A stretch of 64,000 bases of DNA from contig JAFDZW010000002.1 in NCBI GenBank assembly GCA_018266755.1, positions 186,001 through 250,000 on the forward strand. Direction: 5' to 3'. The notes under the pieces are model-generated. The model was not told the origin of the DNA, did no database searches, and saw only the letters and a list, made by a program, of their open reading frames with translations. A program made the translations under genes and the position numbers. Origin of the DNA: Bacteroidota bacterium. Its GTDB lineage: Bacteria; Bacteroidota; Ignavibacteria; Palsa-1295. Numbering within the stretch: the stretch's first letter is position 1; each line of letters begins with the position of its first letter. Below are positions 28,985-37,155 of this stretch, in pieces.

Positions 28985-30043
28985 TTACGCCGCTTCGGCA
29001 ATTACCTCTGCAACCTGTGTATTTTCAACAACTTCATTTTGCACAACCACGCCTGCCGGCTTACGGTGTTGGTCGAGGTAATTCTCGAGCTTGACCCGCA
29101 CGAGCGGTGCGGTTTCGTAGGGTACCGGGCTTGGGAAGTCGTAGTCGCTGACATAGACAATCGCCGTTCGGTGGAAGACGTCCTTGTCGATGATCCGCTC
29201 TTCGATGATCGTGGTGGTCTTCGTATTTCCCGGCGGATTACTGAAATAAATCTTTCGTGCGCCGCGCGGTATTCCGATGCGATCCCATCGCTGTACTACT
29301 TCGTCGTTCTCTTCGAGGTCAAAGACCGCATCGAGATAGATCTCTTTGTGACCGTGGGTATTGATCACGGTCTTTGCCGGACCGTTGAGATTCATGTCGC
29401 TGACATCGGCGTCTTCCGACCACGCAGCCATTTCGGCGGGGGTGATGATTTCAGTGTCCGAGCTTGCTGCACTCTTCGGCGTCACAATGAGATCAGGCTC
29501 CTCGTCGGTGTACGCTTTATGGATCACATCGGCAACACCTGCCAAGCGGCCGAACCCGCCGCGCTGTCCGTACCCGGGCTTCGGCATCGCTGTCGATCTC
29601 TGTGCGTAGATCAGCACCGATACGCCGAACTCCTCGAGCCAGCGCATAATCATAAATTGGAGCTTCTCGCGGGTTCGGTAATCGCGCGCCGCAAGCTCCC
29701 AGCAGTTGATAATCACGGTCCGAACCTGACGGTGCTCGAAGTATTCGCGAACGATGTCGTCGCTATCGACGAGATTGCCCATCGCAAGCGATCGGAAAAA
29801 GAGCCCGTCGGGCCCGGCTTCGATATCGTATCCTTCGGGCAGCGCAGCATGCACCGTCTTCGCATATTTCTTGCGTCGCTGCACTGTGTTGATTGTCAGA
29901 ATACCTCCGTGCAGACCGCTGCGCCCGAGTTCGAGCGCCAACTTGACGCTCTCGACACAGTTTTCACCGATACATTCCCCGACTATGAGCACCAAGTCGT
30001 TCGGGTTGAAATTTAAGGACTTATGTTCTTTTTGTGTATTCAT
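28985..30043 (-). CDS. Unknown protein with RecA/AAA-like N-terminal layout
   Basis: 352 residues from the ATG at 30043 (MNTQKEHKSLNFNPNDL); the frame runs open to 30094 through A+T-rich sequence. LVLIVGECIGENCVES (about residues 17-32) sits where a Walker A loop would be but lacks the Lys-Ser/Thr pair. Later hydrophobic strands TVIINCWEL and VSVLIYAQRS recall Walker B and sensor strands of RecA-like ATPases. YGQRGGFGRLAGVADVIHK also fits that fold. This could be a degenerate or phage-derived RecA-fold protein, but no family is assigned. It lies upstream of hairpin element A. Confidence 0.7.
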   Translation of the reverse strand: MNTQKEHKSLNFNPNDLVLIVGECIGENCVESVKLALELGRSGLHGGILTINTVQRRKKYAKTVHAALPEGYDIEAGPDGLFFRSLAMGNLVDSDDIVREYFEHRQVRTVIINCWELAARDYRTREKLQFMIMRWLEEFGVSVLIYAQRSTAMPKPGYGQRGGFGRLAGVADVIHKAYTDEEPDLIVTPKSAASSDTEIITPAEMAAWSEDADVSDMNLNGPAKTVINTHGHKEIYLDAVFDLEENDEVVQRWDRIGIPRGARKIYFSNPPGNTKTTTIIEERIIDKDVFHRTAIVYVSDYDFPSPVPYETAPLVRVKLENYLDQHRKPAGVVVQNEVVENTQVAEVIAEAA

Positions 30044-30233
30044 AGCGATAAAAAGTATGTTTAATAGCACTAAAAAGAACAATAATATCACCAAAATTAT
30101 TCGACCGATTCTCTGTCACTCATCGAGAACACAACCCGGAAACGATGTGCGGCGCCGATGGTAGCATAGTGCCCAAGGATGAATCCGCCAAACGAAAGTG
30201 AACTTAGAAGTTCAGAAACAGTGAACGTGGCAA

Positions 30234-30425
30234 ATGATCGAAATACGGATCCCGCTGAGCGAGGGTGACTTTCAATTACTCAAAGCACAGGCCTCACATC
30301 TGAGTGTTGAGGAATACTCGAGCCTGTAGCTGCACAACTCCATTGCCAAATAATCGGACCAATACGAGAAGATCGTGGAGCATGCGACGAAGAAGCACTC
30401 AGAGTTGATCGGCAGGCTTGCATGA
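30234..30425 (+). pseudogene. Broken antitoxin-like gene
   Basis: Reading from the ATG at 30234, 63 codons to TGA contain two in-frame stops: TAG after MIEIRIPLSEGDFQLLKAQA plus 11 more residues, then TAA eight codons later. The rest reads SDQYEKIVEHATKKHSEL then IGRLA. The start (R-x-P-L-S-E-G-D-F-x-L-L-K-x-Q-A) and the end (KK-x-x-E-L-x-x-R-L-A) resemble short ribbon-helix-helix-type antitoxins often paired with Doc-like toxins. No partner toxin is left beside it. It lies in the only large gene-free gap of this region (30044-30458), next to another toxin-antitoxin pair. Confidence 0.6.
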
Positions 30426-30458
30426 GCCCAGAATAGGTTTGGCATCGGAAAAAGGAAA

Positions 30459-30959
30459 TTAGAACCGCTCTCCTAACCTCCGGAACATCTCAATCGGATT
30501 GATGTATTGTGCGCCGCAGGACACGCATGCTTCCGATATCTTGATCTTCTTTCGATTGTTTGGGTCGCTCACCTCGTAGGTCACAATGATCCGTTCGTTG
30601 GGCTCGACAAGAGAAAACGCAACGAGCCATGCATCAGCCTCGTCAGCGTCAAGGAACTCTAATAGAGCGCTTGGTTTGTAATGGGTAGCCATTGAACTAG
30701 CCCACCGAATCACCTCCGCATATTTGGCTAGGGAGTCACCGCTGTCGCGAAAGAAACCTGGGTCAAGGTTCTGCTCGCACCAGTCCTTCAGTGCATCCTC
30801 TTTCTTGAAAATCTCATGCTTAACCTTATCGATGGAGAGAATTGTCCCTTGATCGGCCAGTTGCTTCACCTTTGCCCAGAAGCCCGTCGCAACATCTAAA
30901 GGATAACTCCTTCGATGGGCCTCAATGAAGAAATTGCTGTCGACCACATATACACTCAT
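30459..30959 (-). CDS. DUF4411 PIN-like toxin-type protein
   Basis: 166 residues from the ATG at 30959 (MSVYVVDSNFFIEAHRRSYP); a TTG at 30968 is less likely. PIN-fold acidic residues are visible: VVDSNFFIEA at the N-terminus, KHEIFKKED in the first third, and LDADEADAWLVAFS near residue 115. The C-terminal CVSCGAQYINPIEMFRRLG is typical of DUF4411. It follows the ImmA/IrrE gene by 5 bases. DUF4411 with an Xre-ImmA partner is a recognised toxin-antitoxin arrangement; RNase activity is inferred from the fold. Confidence 0.85.
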   Translation of the reverse strand: MSVYVVDSNFFIEAHRRSYPLDVATGFWAKVKQLADQGTILSIDKVKHEIFKKEDALKDWCEQNLDPGFFRDSGDSLAKYAEVIRWASSMATHYKPSALLEFLDADEADAWLVAFSLVEPNERIIVTYEVSDPNNRKKIKISEACVSCGAQYINPIEMFRRLGERF

Positions 30960-30964
30960 GCGGA

Positions 30965-32083
30965 TCAAAAATACTTCGAGACAAATGTTTGATAAGTGGC
31001 TCCCGTCAGGTTAGTCAGCTTGTAAGCATCTCGATACAGAAGTTGACCGGAACGCACGGCACGATTTACATGAGCCGCGAAGGATAGGCTCAATCGGACT
31101 TTAGTTGTCCGAAAGAAGTCCCCACCACCGCTCTCTCGCTTCTTGAACTCACGACCGATATACTCCTCGTAGAAATCGAAGAACTGCTTTTTTGTGAACA
31201 CGCCCAAATCAAGCGCTCTTCGGGCAACTACGATCTCACTGACTTTGAAATGTCTTGCGGCTGCGCGAAGACCACCCTCCGGGGACCATATCTTCAAAAA
31301 ATGAGCAGCCGGGACTAGAAATTCAGCCGCAACCTTATCACACAGAATTTCCGTAGCATTATCAGCTGGTTGCAGCCGCCGAAAATCGAAACCTGCACTT
31401 TGACCGACCCAGATGTGTGCTAGTTCATGCACCAACGTAAACAATTGGGCAGACTTGCTATCCGAGTTATTGATGAACATGAAGGGCGCGAGATCGTCTA
31501 CCAAGACAAAACCGCGGCACTCTTCGACGCTGATTGGACGCGTGGTATTATTCCCAACTACACCATTGAATACTACAACAATCCGTTGGTCTTCAATCTT
31601 CTCTGTCAGCCGAGTCAAGGCCTCTTCCCATGTTCGAAAACCACTTGCCCATTCCTCGGGCAAACCAAGCGTCGTCCGAATATCCTGGGCTATCTCCGCA
31701 TAATTGCGACTGCTCCGGAATTTCCCGACAAAGCCAACAGGTTCGAACTCGTTGTCTTTGAAGTAGTCTCGGAGCCAATCCTGCCGCTGCTGTAGCTGCA
31801 AGATTGTGTCATAAACGTTCACACTTACCTTCTCAGTAGTGCCTTTCCCAGTACGAAAGAACGGAATTGGCAATTGTTCCTCGGGAGGGGCCGGGAGCAT
31901 CAAGTAACCGAAGGGGACATGCACCTTCTTGGAGAATTTTTCCAATTGGATGAGCGTAGGCTTCTTGCCACTCATCCAGTCGAGGATCATCGGGAAGTCG
32001 GCCGCGAACTCCGGCAGCGTGAATCCAGCCCGGGTTACGGCCCAGCTAAGCAGTTCGGGATTAACATCGACTCGCTGACTCAT
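30965..32083 (-). CDS. Xre-type HTH protein with ImmA/IrrE metallopeptidase domain
   Basis: 372 residues. The N-terminal about 70 residues contain a helix-turn-helix region (VTRAGFTLPEFAADFPMILD). The central part carries the zinc-protease motif HELAHIWVGQ (about residue 220), with an Ala/Glu-rich downstream helix (DKVAAEFLVPAAHF) supplying the third ligand. It probably acts as antitoxin and regulator of the DUF4411 gene, cleaving or binding in response to stress; this is inferred from similar pairs. Base composition is nearer 50% GC than the rest of the window, which suggests transfer. Confidence 0.88.
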   Translation of the reverse strand: MSQRVDVNPELLSWAVTRAGFTLPEFAADFPMILDWMSGKKPTLIQLEKFSKKVHVPFGYLMLPAPPEEQLPIPFFRTGKGTTEKVSVNVYDTILQLQQRQDWLRDYFKDNEFEPVGFVGKFRSSRNYAEIAQDIRTTLGLPEEWASGFRTWEEALTRLTEKIEDQRIVVVFNGVVGNNTTRPISVEECRGFVLVDDLAPFMFINNSDSKSAQLFTLVHELAHIWVGQSAGFDFRRLQPADNATEILCDKVAAEFLVPAAHFLKIWSPEGGLRAAARHFKVSEIVVARRALDLGVFTKKQFFDFYEEYIGREFKKRESGGGDFFRTTKVRLSLSFAAHVNRAVRSGQLLYRDAYKLTNLTGATYQTFVSKYF

Positions 32084-32155
32084 ATCAACTGAACAGAACG
32101 AGATCGAACTCGAAAACAGTCCACGAGCAGCACCTCCTATCCGTTCGGAGATATC

Positions 32156-33034
32156 TTATTTCCCGACCACCAACTTCCGTACCTCGCTGCGTCCCTTCTC
32201 GCTCACGAGCGAATAGAAATACGTACCCGAGGAGAGTTCGCCAGGGCTGATAAGGATGTCGTTGAATGCGCTGCCGACGCGGTAGCGCTTACACTCTTTT
32301 CCCAAGACGTCGGAGATGACGAGGTCAGCGGTCGTTGCTCCAGCAGGAAGCGTGTACACGATGCGGACTTCTTTGCTTGCGGGATTTGGAAAGGCTGCGG
32401 CCGAGCCACTACCATTCTCAGCCGTGGATGTAACACCGCTCTGTGCCCGGAACGCCTGCATCGCACCCGGCAAGTTGCCGGGCAACGAATACACCTCTTG
32501 GTAGCCGACGGGTTTTGTGACGAACGTCATCAACATCTTGGAACCGGAAGTCGTGGATACGATGGCGTCGTGATTCCGCGGACCAGAGGTCCATTCACTG
32601 TAGCTCGGCTGACAGGAATCGCATGAAAAAACGGTTTTGCCCGATTCGTTGAAGATGTATGTCGATGGCGACAGCTCAGAACCCGTATAGACCAGATACT
32701 CGTACTGATCGTCGAGATCGAAGAGTCGACGAGCGAAGTACTCGAGCCGCAATCCCGGATAGCCGGGACCGGCGAACTTCGGCGGAGTCAGAGGAATTGG
32801 GATAACCTTTTCGAGTTGGTGCGCAAGGGTGTACACAGAGATGGTGTCGGCATTCGACGTGCCGGTCAGATACACATAGCGCCAATCGGCCGAGTCCACC
32901 TCGAGCAGCCACAATTTTCCAATGTTCAGCGAATCGGCATGATATTTGTGCTCTGAGGTGATTTGTGCCCGTCCGACACCGAACGCTATACAGAGTGCGC
33001 ATATGGCACAGAGGACGATAGGAGTAATTTTCAT
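32156..33034 (-). CDS. Secreted protein with T9SS type A sorting domain
   Basis: 292 residues. The signal peptide MKITPIVLCAICALCIAFG ends near GRAQ. The middle is beta-rich with no clear family (DLDDQYEYLVYTGSE). The C-terminal about 75 residues (AFPNPASKEVRIVYTLP ... SSGTYFYSLVSEKG ... KLVVGK) form a classic T9SS type A tail. It is expected to be secreted and attached to the cell surface. Role unknown. It stands alone between the toxin-antitoxin pair and a divergent DUF1801 gene. Confidence 0.85.
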   Translation of the reverse strand: MKITPIVLCAICALCIAFGVGRAQITSEHKYHADSLNIGKLWLLEVDSADWRYVYLTGTSNADTISVYTLAHQLEKVIPIPLTPPKFAGPGYPGLRLEYFARRLFDLDDQYEYLVYTGSELSPSTYIFNESGKTVFSCDSCQPSYSEWTSGPRNHDAIVSTTSGSKMLMTFVTKPVGYQEVYSLPGNLPGAMQAFRAQSGVTSTAENGSGSAAAFPNPASKEVRIVYTLPAGATTADLVISDVLGKECKRYRVGSAFNDILISPGELSSGTYFYSLVSEKGRSEVRKLVVGK

Positions 33035-33259
33035 TGCCTGTAAGATGTGAAGTACACGAATGACACGATCGGGCGATCATTTGTGACATATGGGTGACGA
33101 TATTCCTGCACGCCGCACTTTGTATCAATGCATGTGTGCGGGCGTGGTTACATGGCGCCGGATAACTCCACTGTGTACCTTCTGAAGTCACACCGGAACC
33201 TCCGGTTCGACCAGTCAGTTGGCGTGGACAGATTCAGCTACAATCATCACACCACCCAT

Positions 33260-33703
33260 ATGACCGTCCAGGCACAGATCAACGCATTCATTACAAGCCA
33301 ACCGGAAGGGAAACGAAGCGACATTCAAGCACTGCATACGCTGACACTCGCGGCGATGCCGAAGTGCAAGCTCTGGTTCTCCGACGGAACCGACGAGACG
33401 GGAAAGACCGTCAGCAACCCGACGATCGGCTATGGCTTGCAGACGATCACGTATGCCAACGGGAAGACCAAAGACTTCTTCCAGATCGGACTCAGTGCAA
33501 ACAAGACCGGCATCTCCGTCTATATCCTCGGCATCGCCGACAAAACGTATTTGGCAAAGACGTTCGGAAAGAAGCTCGGCAAAGCGAGCGTCACGGGATA
33601 CTGCATCAAGTTCAAAGCGCTGAAGGATATTGACTCAGACGTTCTCGTCGCAGCAATCCGCTACGGGGCCTACGAAGCGCCGAAGCAAGCGAAGAAGAAA
33701 TAG
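33260..33703 (+). CDS. DUF1801 domain protein
   Basis: 147 residues from the ATG at 33260 (MTVQAQINAFITSQPEGKRS). The frame extends upstream to 33128, but that part has no family likeness. The start resembles the YdhG/DUF1801 fold, which continues with KLWFSDGTDETGK and TYANGKTKDFFQIGLSANK. Such proteins are small and cytoplasmic, with unknown biochemical role. The C-terminus is Lys-rich. It converges on pssA with a 33-base gap. Confidence 0.82.
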   Translation: MTVQAQINAFITSQPEGKRSDIQALHTLTLAAMPKCKLWFSDGTDETGKTVSNPTIGYGLQTITYANGKTKDFFQIGLSANKTGISVYILGIADKTYLAKTFGKKLGKASVTGYCIKFKALKDIDSDVLVAAIRYGAYEAPKQAKKK

Positions 33704-33736
33704 CTCGGTCCGATCGCAGTGCTCCAGCAACACGGG

Positions 33737-34546
33737 TCACATCCCAAGCATCGAGCGGTCTTCTTCCTCGAGTTCGTCTTCGTCGAAGAGGGCGGTGGCG
33801 TTGCGTTCTTTGAGGTAGCGGCGTACACGGACGATCATCGAGCGCACAGCGCCGAAGATCGCGAATGCGAAAAAGAATGGGAAGATCGCCGAGCCTTTTG
33901 TGACGATCGCCGCGACGATGGCGACGAGCACGACGATAAATTTCCACGGCTCCTTCTTGATCGCCGCGCCGGAGAATTTCGGCATCGTCTCGTACTTCAC
34001 GGTGCTCACCATCAACGCCGAGGCGCCAATTGTCACGAAGAACATCAATGCGTCGAACGTTTGGGGTGCGATGAACTCAGGCGAGTGGCGATTGAAGTGG
34101 AAGACGACGAACGAAACAATAAAGAGCGCGGCTGACGGAATCGGCAGGCCACGGAAGTAATCCTTATCGAAGCCGACAAGTTGCACGTTGAAGCGCGCAA
34201 GCCGAAGCGCACCGCAGATCGCAGGTAGTGCGGCGACGAGCATCCCGACGCCGGCGTATTGATAGAAGAAGAGCTTGTAGATGATGGCGCTCGGTGCGAC
34301 GCCGAACGTGACGACGTCGGCAAGCGAATCGAGCTCGACGCCGAACTCCGATGCCGAGTGCGTTAGGCGCGCCATGAGGCCGTCGAGCGTATCGAAGATC
34401 GCGCCGAGGACGATGAACCACGCGGCTTTTTCGTAGTTGCCATCCATCATCGCACACTTGATCGCGATGAACCCGCTGAAGAGGTTCATCGACGTAAAGA
34501 GCGACGGAATAACCGAACGCGTGCGCTGTATTAATGGGCGGCCTGC
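33737..34546 (-). CDS. pssA: CDP-diacylglycerol-serine O-phosphatidyltransferase
   Basis: About 269 residues if translation starts at the GTG at 34546, which overlaps psd by 16 bases. The first ATG (34489) would cut into the first helix (SVIPSLFTSMNLFSGF). The CDP-alcohol phosphotransferase motif is complete: DGLMARLTHSASEFG, then VELDSLAD, fitting DGx2ARx8Gx3Dx3D. At least six hydrophobic helices follow; the tail is acidic. It makes phosphatidylserine, which the adjacent psd product decarboxylates. Confidence 0.92.
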   Translation of the reverse strand, partial: AGRPLIQRTRSVIPSLFTSMNLFSGFIAIKCAMMDGNYEKAAWFIVLGAIFDTLDGLMARLTHSASEFGVELDSLADVVTFGVAPSAIIYKLFFYQYAGVGMLVAALPAICGALRLARFNVQLVGFDKDYFRGLPIPSAALFIVSFVVFHFNRHSPEFIAPQTFDALMFFVTIGASALMVSTVKYETMPKFSGAAIKKEPWKFIVVLVAIVAAIVTKGSAIFPFFFAFAIFGAVRSMIVRVRRYLKERNATALFDEDELEEEDRSMLGM

Positions 34547-35199
34547 CACCGTGCGATTGGGGTTTCTCCGGAACGCGTCACGTCGCCTTCTTTCACCAAG
34601 AGCGGTGTGCCTGCCGGCAGATAGACGTCGACGCGCGACCCGAACTTGATCATACCGAAGCGTTCGCCGCTTGTTACAGTCTGTCCTTGCTTGAGCGTAC
34701 ACACGATGCGACGCGCGACATACCCCGTCACCTGATTGAAGAGGATCTTGCGGCCGCCGGCATTCATGCCGATGCACTGCCGCTCGTTCTGGCTGACGGC
34801 CTCAGGTTCGCTCGCGACAAGGAATTTGCCGGGGATGTACTTGAGATATTCCACCGTCCCGCTTGCGGGCATGCGGTTGACATGAACGTCGAGTGGCGAC
34901 ATGAAGATCGAGACCATCGTCGCGCGGCCGCCGATGTAATCTGGTTCGTCCACTTCCTTGATGAGCACGACCTTACCGTCGGCAGGCGAAATGACGAAAT
35001 CGTCGACGGGCTTGCCGCCGGTGTTGGCGGTGCGGTCGGGATCGCGAAAGAAGTTCGCGGTGAAGAGAACGAGGAACGCCGCCACCGCGAAGCAGACGAT
35101 GCGCACCCAGCGCTCGTCGCTCCAGAGTGCCAGCGCGACAATAATGGCGACCGTCACCAGGACGCCGATAATCACATCAGTACCGTAGCGGGTAAACAA
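34531..35199 (-). CDS. psd: Phosphatidylserine decarboxylase
   Basis: 222 residues, the short form common in Bacteroidota. Two N-terminal hydrophobic helices are followed by FRDPDRTANTGGKPVDDFVI and SPADGKVV. MSPLDVHVNRMPASG is conserved, and the self-cleavage site GS lies in MIKFGSRVDVYLPAG (about residue 190), where Ser becomes the pyruvoyl group. It converts phosphatidylserine to phosphatidylethanolamine at the inner membrane. It overlaps pssA, giving a two-gene unit. An A-rich stretch lies just upstream of the start. Confidence 0.95.
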   Translation of the reverse strand: MFTRYGTDVIIGVLVTVAIIVALALWSDERWVRIVCFAVAAFLVLFTANFFRDPDRTANTGGKPVDDFVISPADGKVVLIKEVDEPDYIGGRATMVSIFMSPLDVHVNRMPASGTVEYLKYIPGKFLVASEPEAVSQNERQCIGMNAGGRKILFNQVTGYVARRIVCTLKQGQTVTSGERFGMIKFGSRVDVYLPAGTPLLVKEGDVTRSGETPIARWQAAH

Positions 35200-35313
35200 A
35201 TCAGACGGTTACGGATAAAAAAAGAAAAACCTCCGTTGCGGTGGGTAACGATTTCTTTGGGTCTTCCGTTTGCCAACAATCACATCTGCGCGTCCGGGGG
35301 TCCGCCGTGCAGC

Positions 35314-35321
35314 TACATTTG
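35314..35321 (+). promoter_or_regulatory. Putative -7 box (TACATTTG)
   Basis: It matches TAnnTTTG and ends 16 bases before the ATG of the fourth IgGFc/T9SS paralogue. No convincing -33 TTTG is placed correctly, so this is a single-box prediction. Confidence 0.5.
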
Positions 35322-35337
35322 TCCAGGACAGAGCACT

Positions 35338-37029
35338 ATGAACACATTCCGACATGCTTCGATCTGCGTCGTCGCAGCACTCCTTTCATTGTGTGCCACC
35401 TCCGCGCATTCGCAGGACCAGGCGATGTGGGGCCGCGATTTCTACACGACGTTTCCCGCAAACGAGCTAGCGGACTATGAAACGAGTGCTTCATTGACCT
35501 TCGAGTTACTTATCAGCGCATCGATCCAAACCCATGTGTCGATCACACAGGGACAGACGAAGTTTGCGCTCGATACGATCATTGCCGCAAACACCACGGC
35601 CCGCGTTCTACTTCCGTCGGGCGTCGAGTGCCAGTCGACGGAGGTAGTGGAATCGAACAAAGCGATACATATCACTACCGATGCGGCCGTTCAGGTGGTG
35701 GCGATCAGTAGTAAGCCGATGACGAGCGATGCTTGGGTCGTGTACCCGACGAATATCCTCGGGACATCATACCGACCACTGTGTTTTAATGCGTCGGTCA
35801 ATCCTATGATGTTTGGTACTGGTCTGGACCATCCGAGTGAGTTTACCGTGACCGCAACCGAGAATAACACCCAAGTAACGATCACACCTCGCACGATGAC
35901 GATGGCGGGAACCGTGGGACCGCTGACATATACGCTCAATGCAGGTGATGTCGTACAGATTTGGGGTTCGACGGCCGATTCGTCGATGGACCTGACCGGA
36001 TCGCTCATCAGCTCGGATAAACCGATCGCCGTCTTAAGCGGACACCGCCGCACCGAATGCCCGAGCTACTATACGTTCACCGATAATTCCGGTGCCCTTC
36101 GTACCAGCCGCGATTTTCTGTGCGAGCAAATGCCACCGATTACGGCATGGGCAAAACAGGCGCTCGTGATTCCGCTGACGGCAAATGAACCGCAAACGCT
36201 TGTGAGAGTGCTCAGTGCTTCCGACAGCAATGTCATTTCTGTTGACGGAGTGAACATTGGTGTGATCCAGGCAGGCCAGTTCGTGCAGATCGATAGTATC
36301 GGCCGCTCTCTGATCGAGGGTACGGGGCCGATCCTTGTCGGTGAATATCTGCACACAGCGAGCGGGGTGAATGCGCAGGCCGATCCCTCGCTCTCGATCG
36401 CCGACCGTCCGCCGGTCGTCGGCGGGATACATCATCTCACTGCGATCACGAACCCGACGGGCTTTACGTTTATCTTTAGCACGATCATCGCGAAGCAATC
36501 GGATGTCGGCTCCATCATGATCGACGGCGCTCCGATCAATCCGGCGGCCGCAAACCCCATCGGTGCGACCGGCTATTCGTTCGTTCGGTTTTCGCTCAGC
36601 GCCGGCGATCATATCGTGAGCGCCACCGCCCCCTACACAGTGAGCATCTGCGGTTTCGGTCAGGTCAGCAGCTATGCATACACATTCCCAACATCGCTCT
36701 TTGCGGATCCGAAGCTCAGCGTACCGACCGAATCTGCTGTAATCGATCGCTTCCGTATCGACCGCATTGCGCCGAACCCCGTCAATAGCGGCAACTCGAT
36801 TCAGGCGCATGTTCAGTCCCCGGCCGGAACCCAATTACAATGGGCACTCTACGACGCGGCAGGCAGGAATGTATCCGGTGGCTCAACCGTCACCCACGGT
36901 GATGGCGTACTGAGTGTCGTCTTGGATGCACAACTACAAAACGGAATTTATCTGCTCCGAGTGAATGCGTTCGGTTCGTCCGGTGCCGTACTGCATTCGT
37001 CAGCAGAGAAGATTATACTCGCACGGTAG
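35338..37029 (+). CDS. IgGFc-binding-like secreted protein with T9SS tail (paralogue 4)
   Basis: 563 residues from the ATG at 35338, where a signal peptide begins (MNTFRHASICVVAALLSLCA, ending near AHSQ). The frame is open back to 34534, but that part is the antisense of psd. Family blocks: GRDFYTTFPANELADYETSA, DLTGSLISSDKPIAVLSGH and SRDFLCEQMPPITAWA (about residue 255). There are no Ig-like stalk repeats; the IgGFc-like region leads straight to a T9SS type A tail (IAPNPVNSGNSIQAHVQ ... NGIYLLRVN). It is the shortest architecture together with paralogue 5. Confidence 0.87.
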   Translation: MNTFRHASICVVAALLSLCATSAHSQDQAMWGRDFYTTFPANELADYETSASLTFELLISASIQTHVSITQGQTKFALDTIIAANTTARVLLPSGVECQSTEVVESNKAIHITTDAAVQVVAISSKPMTSDAWVVYPTNILGTSYRPLCFNASVNPMMFGTGLDHPSEFTVTATENNTQVTITPRTMTMAGTVGPLTYTLNAGDVVQIWGSTADSSMDLTGSLISSDKPIAVLSGHRRTECPSYYTFTDNSGALRTSRDFLCEQMPPITAWAKQALVIPLTANEPQTLVRVLSASDSNVISVDGVNIGVIQAGQFVQIDSIGRSLIEGTGPILVGEYLHTASGVNAQADPSLSIADRPPVVGGIHHLTAITNPTGFTFIFSTIIAKQSDVGSIMIDGAPINPAAANPIGATGYSFVRFSLSAGDHIVSATAPYTVSICGFGQVSSYAYTFPTSLFADPKLSVPTESAVIDRFRIDRIAPNPVNSGNSIQAHVQSPAGTQLQWALYDAAGRNVSGGSTVTHGDGVLSVVLDAQLQNGIYLLRVNAFGSSGAVLHSSAEKIILAR

Positions 37030-37034
37030 CGTGC

Positions 37035-37069
37035 GCACCGAGCAAGCGTTCGGAGAGTTACCTCGGTGC
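37035..37069 (+). terminator. Stem-loop between paralogues 4 and 5
   Basis: The 8-bp stem GCACCGAG/CTCGGTGC begins 6 bases after the stop. The loop is long (19 bases) and no T-run follows, so it is only a possible terminator. Confidence 0.4.
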
Positions 37070-37155
37070 TGCTCATGCTGTCGCTGAGCTTCATCCTCTG
37101 CGTGCGACATTATCAGAGGTAGTGGTTATCTATACACAACCGACACCCCCACTCT

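Noticed and set aside
28835-30016. Long rightward open frame of 393 codons
   Set aside because: It is the antisense of the leftward 352-residue gene; its product is Arg/His/Val-rich without family features, while the opposite strand has a coherent protein.
34534-35337. N-terminal extension of paralogue 4
   Set aside because: The extension is antisense psd; the signal peptide and a -7 box place the real start at 35338.
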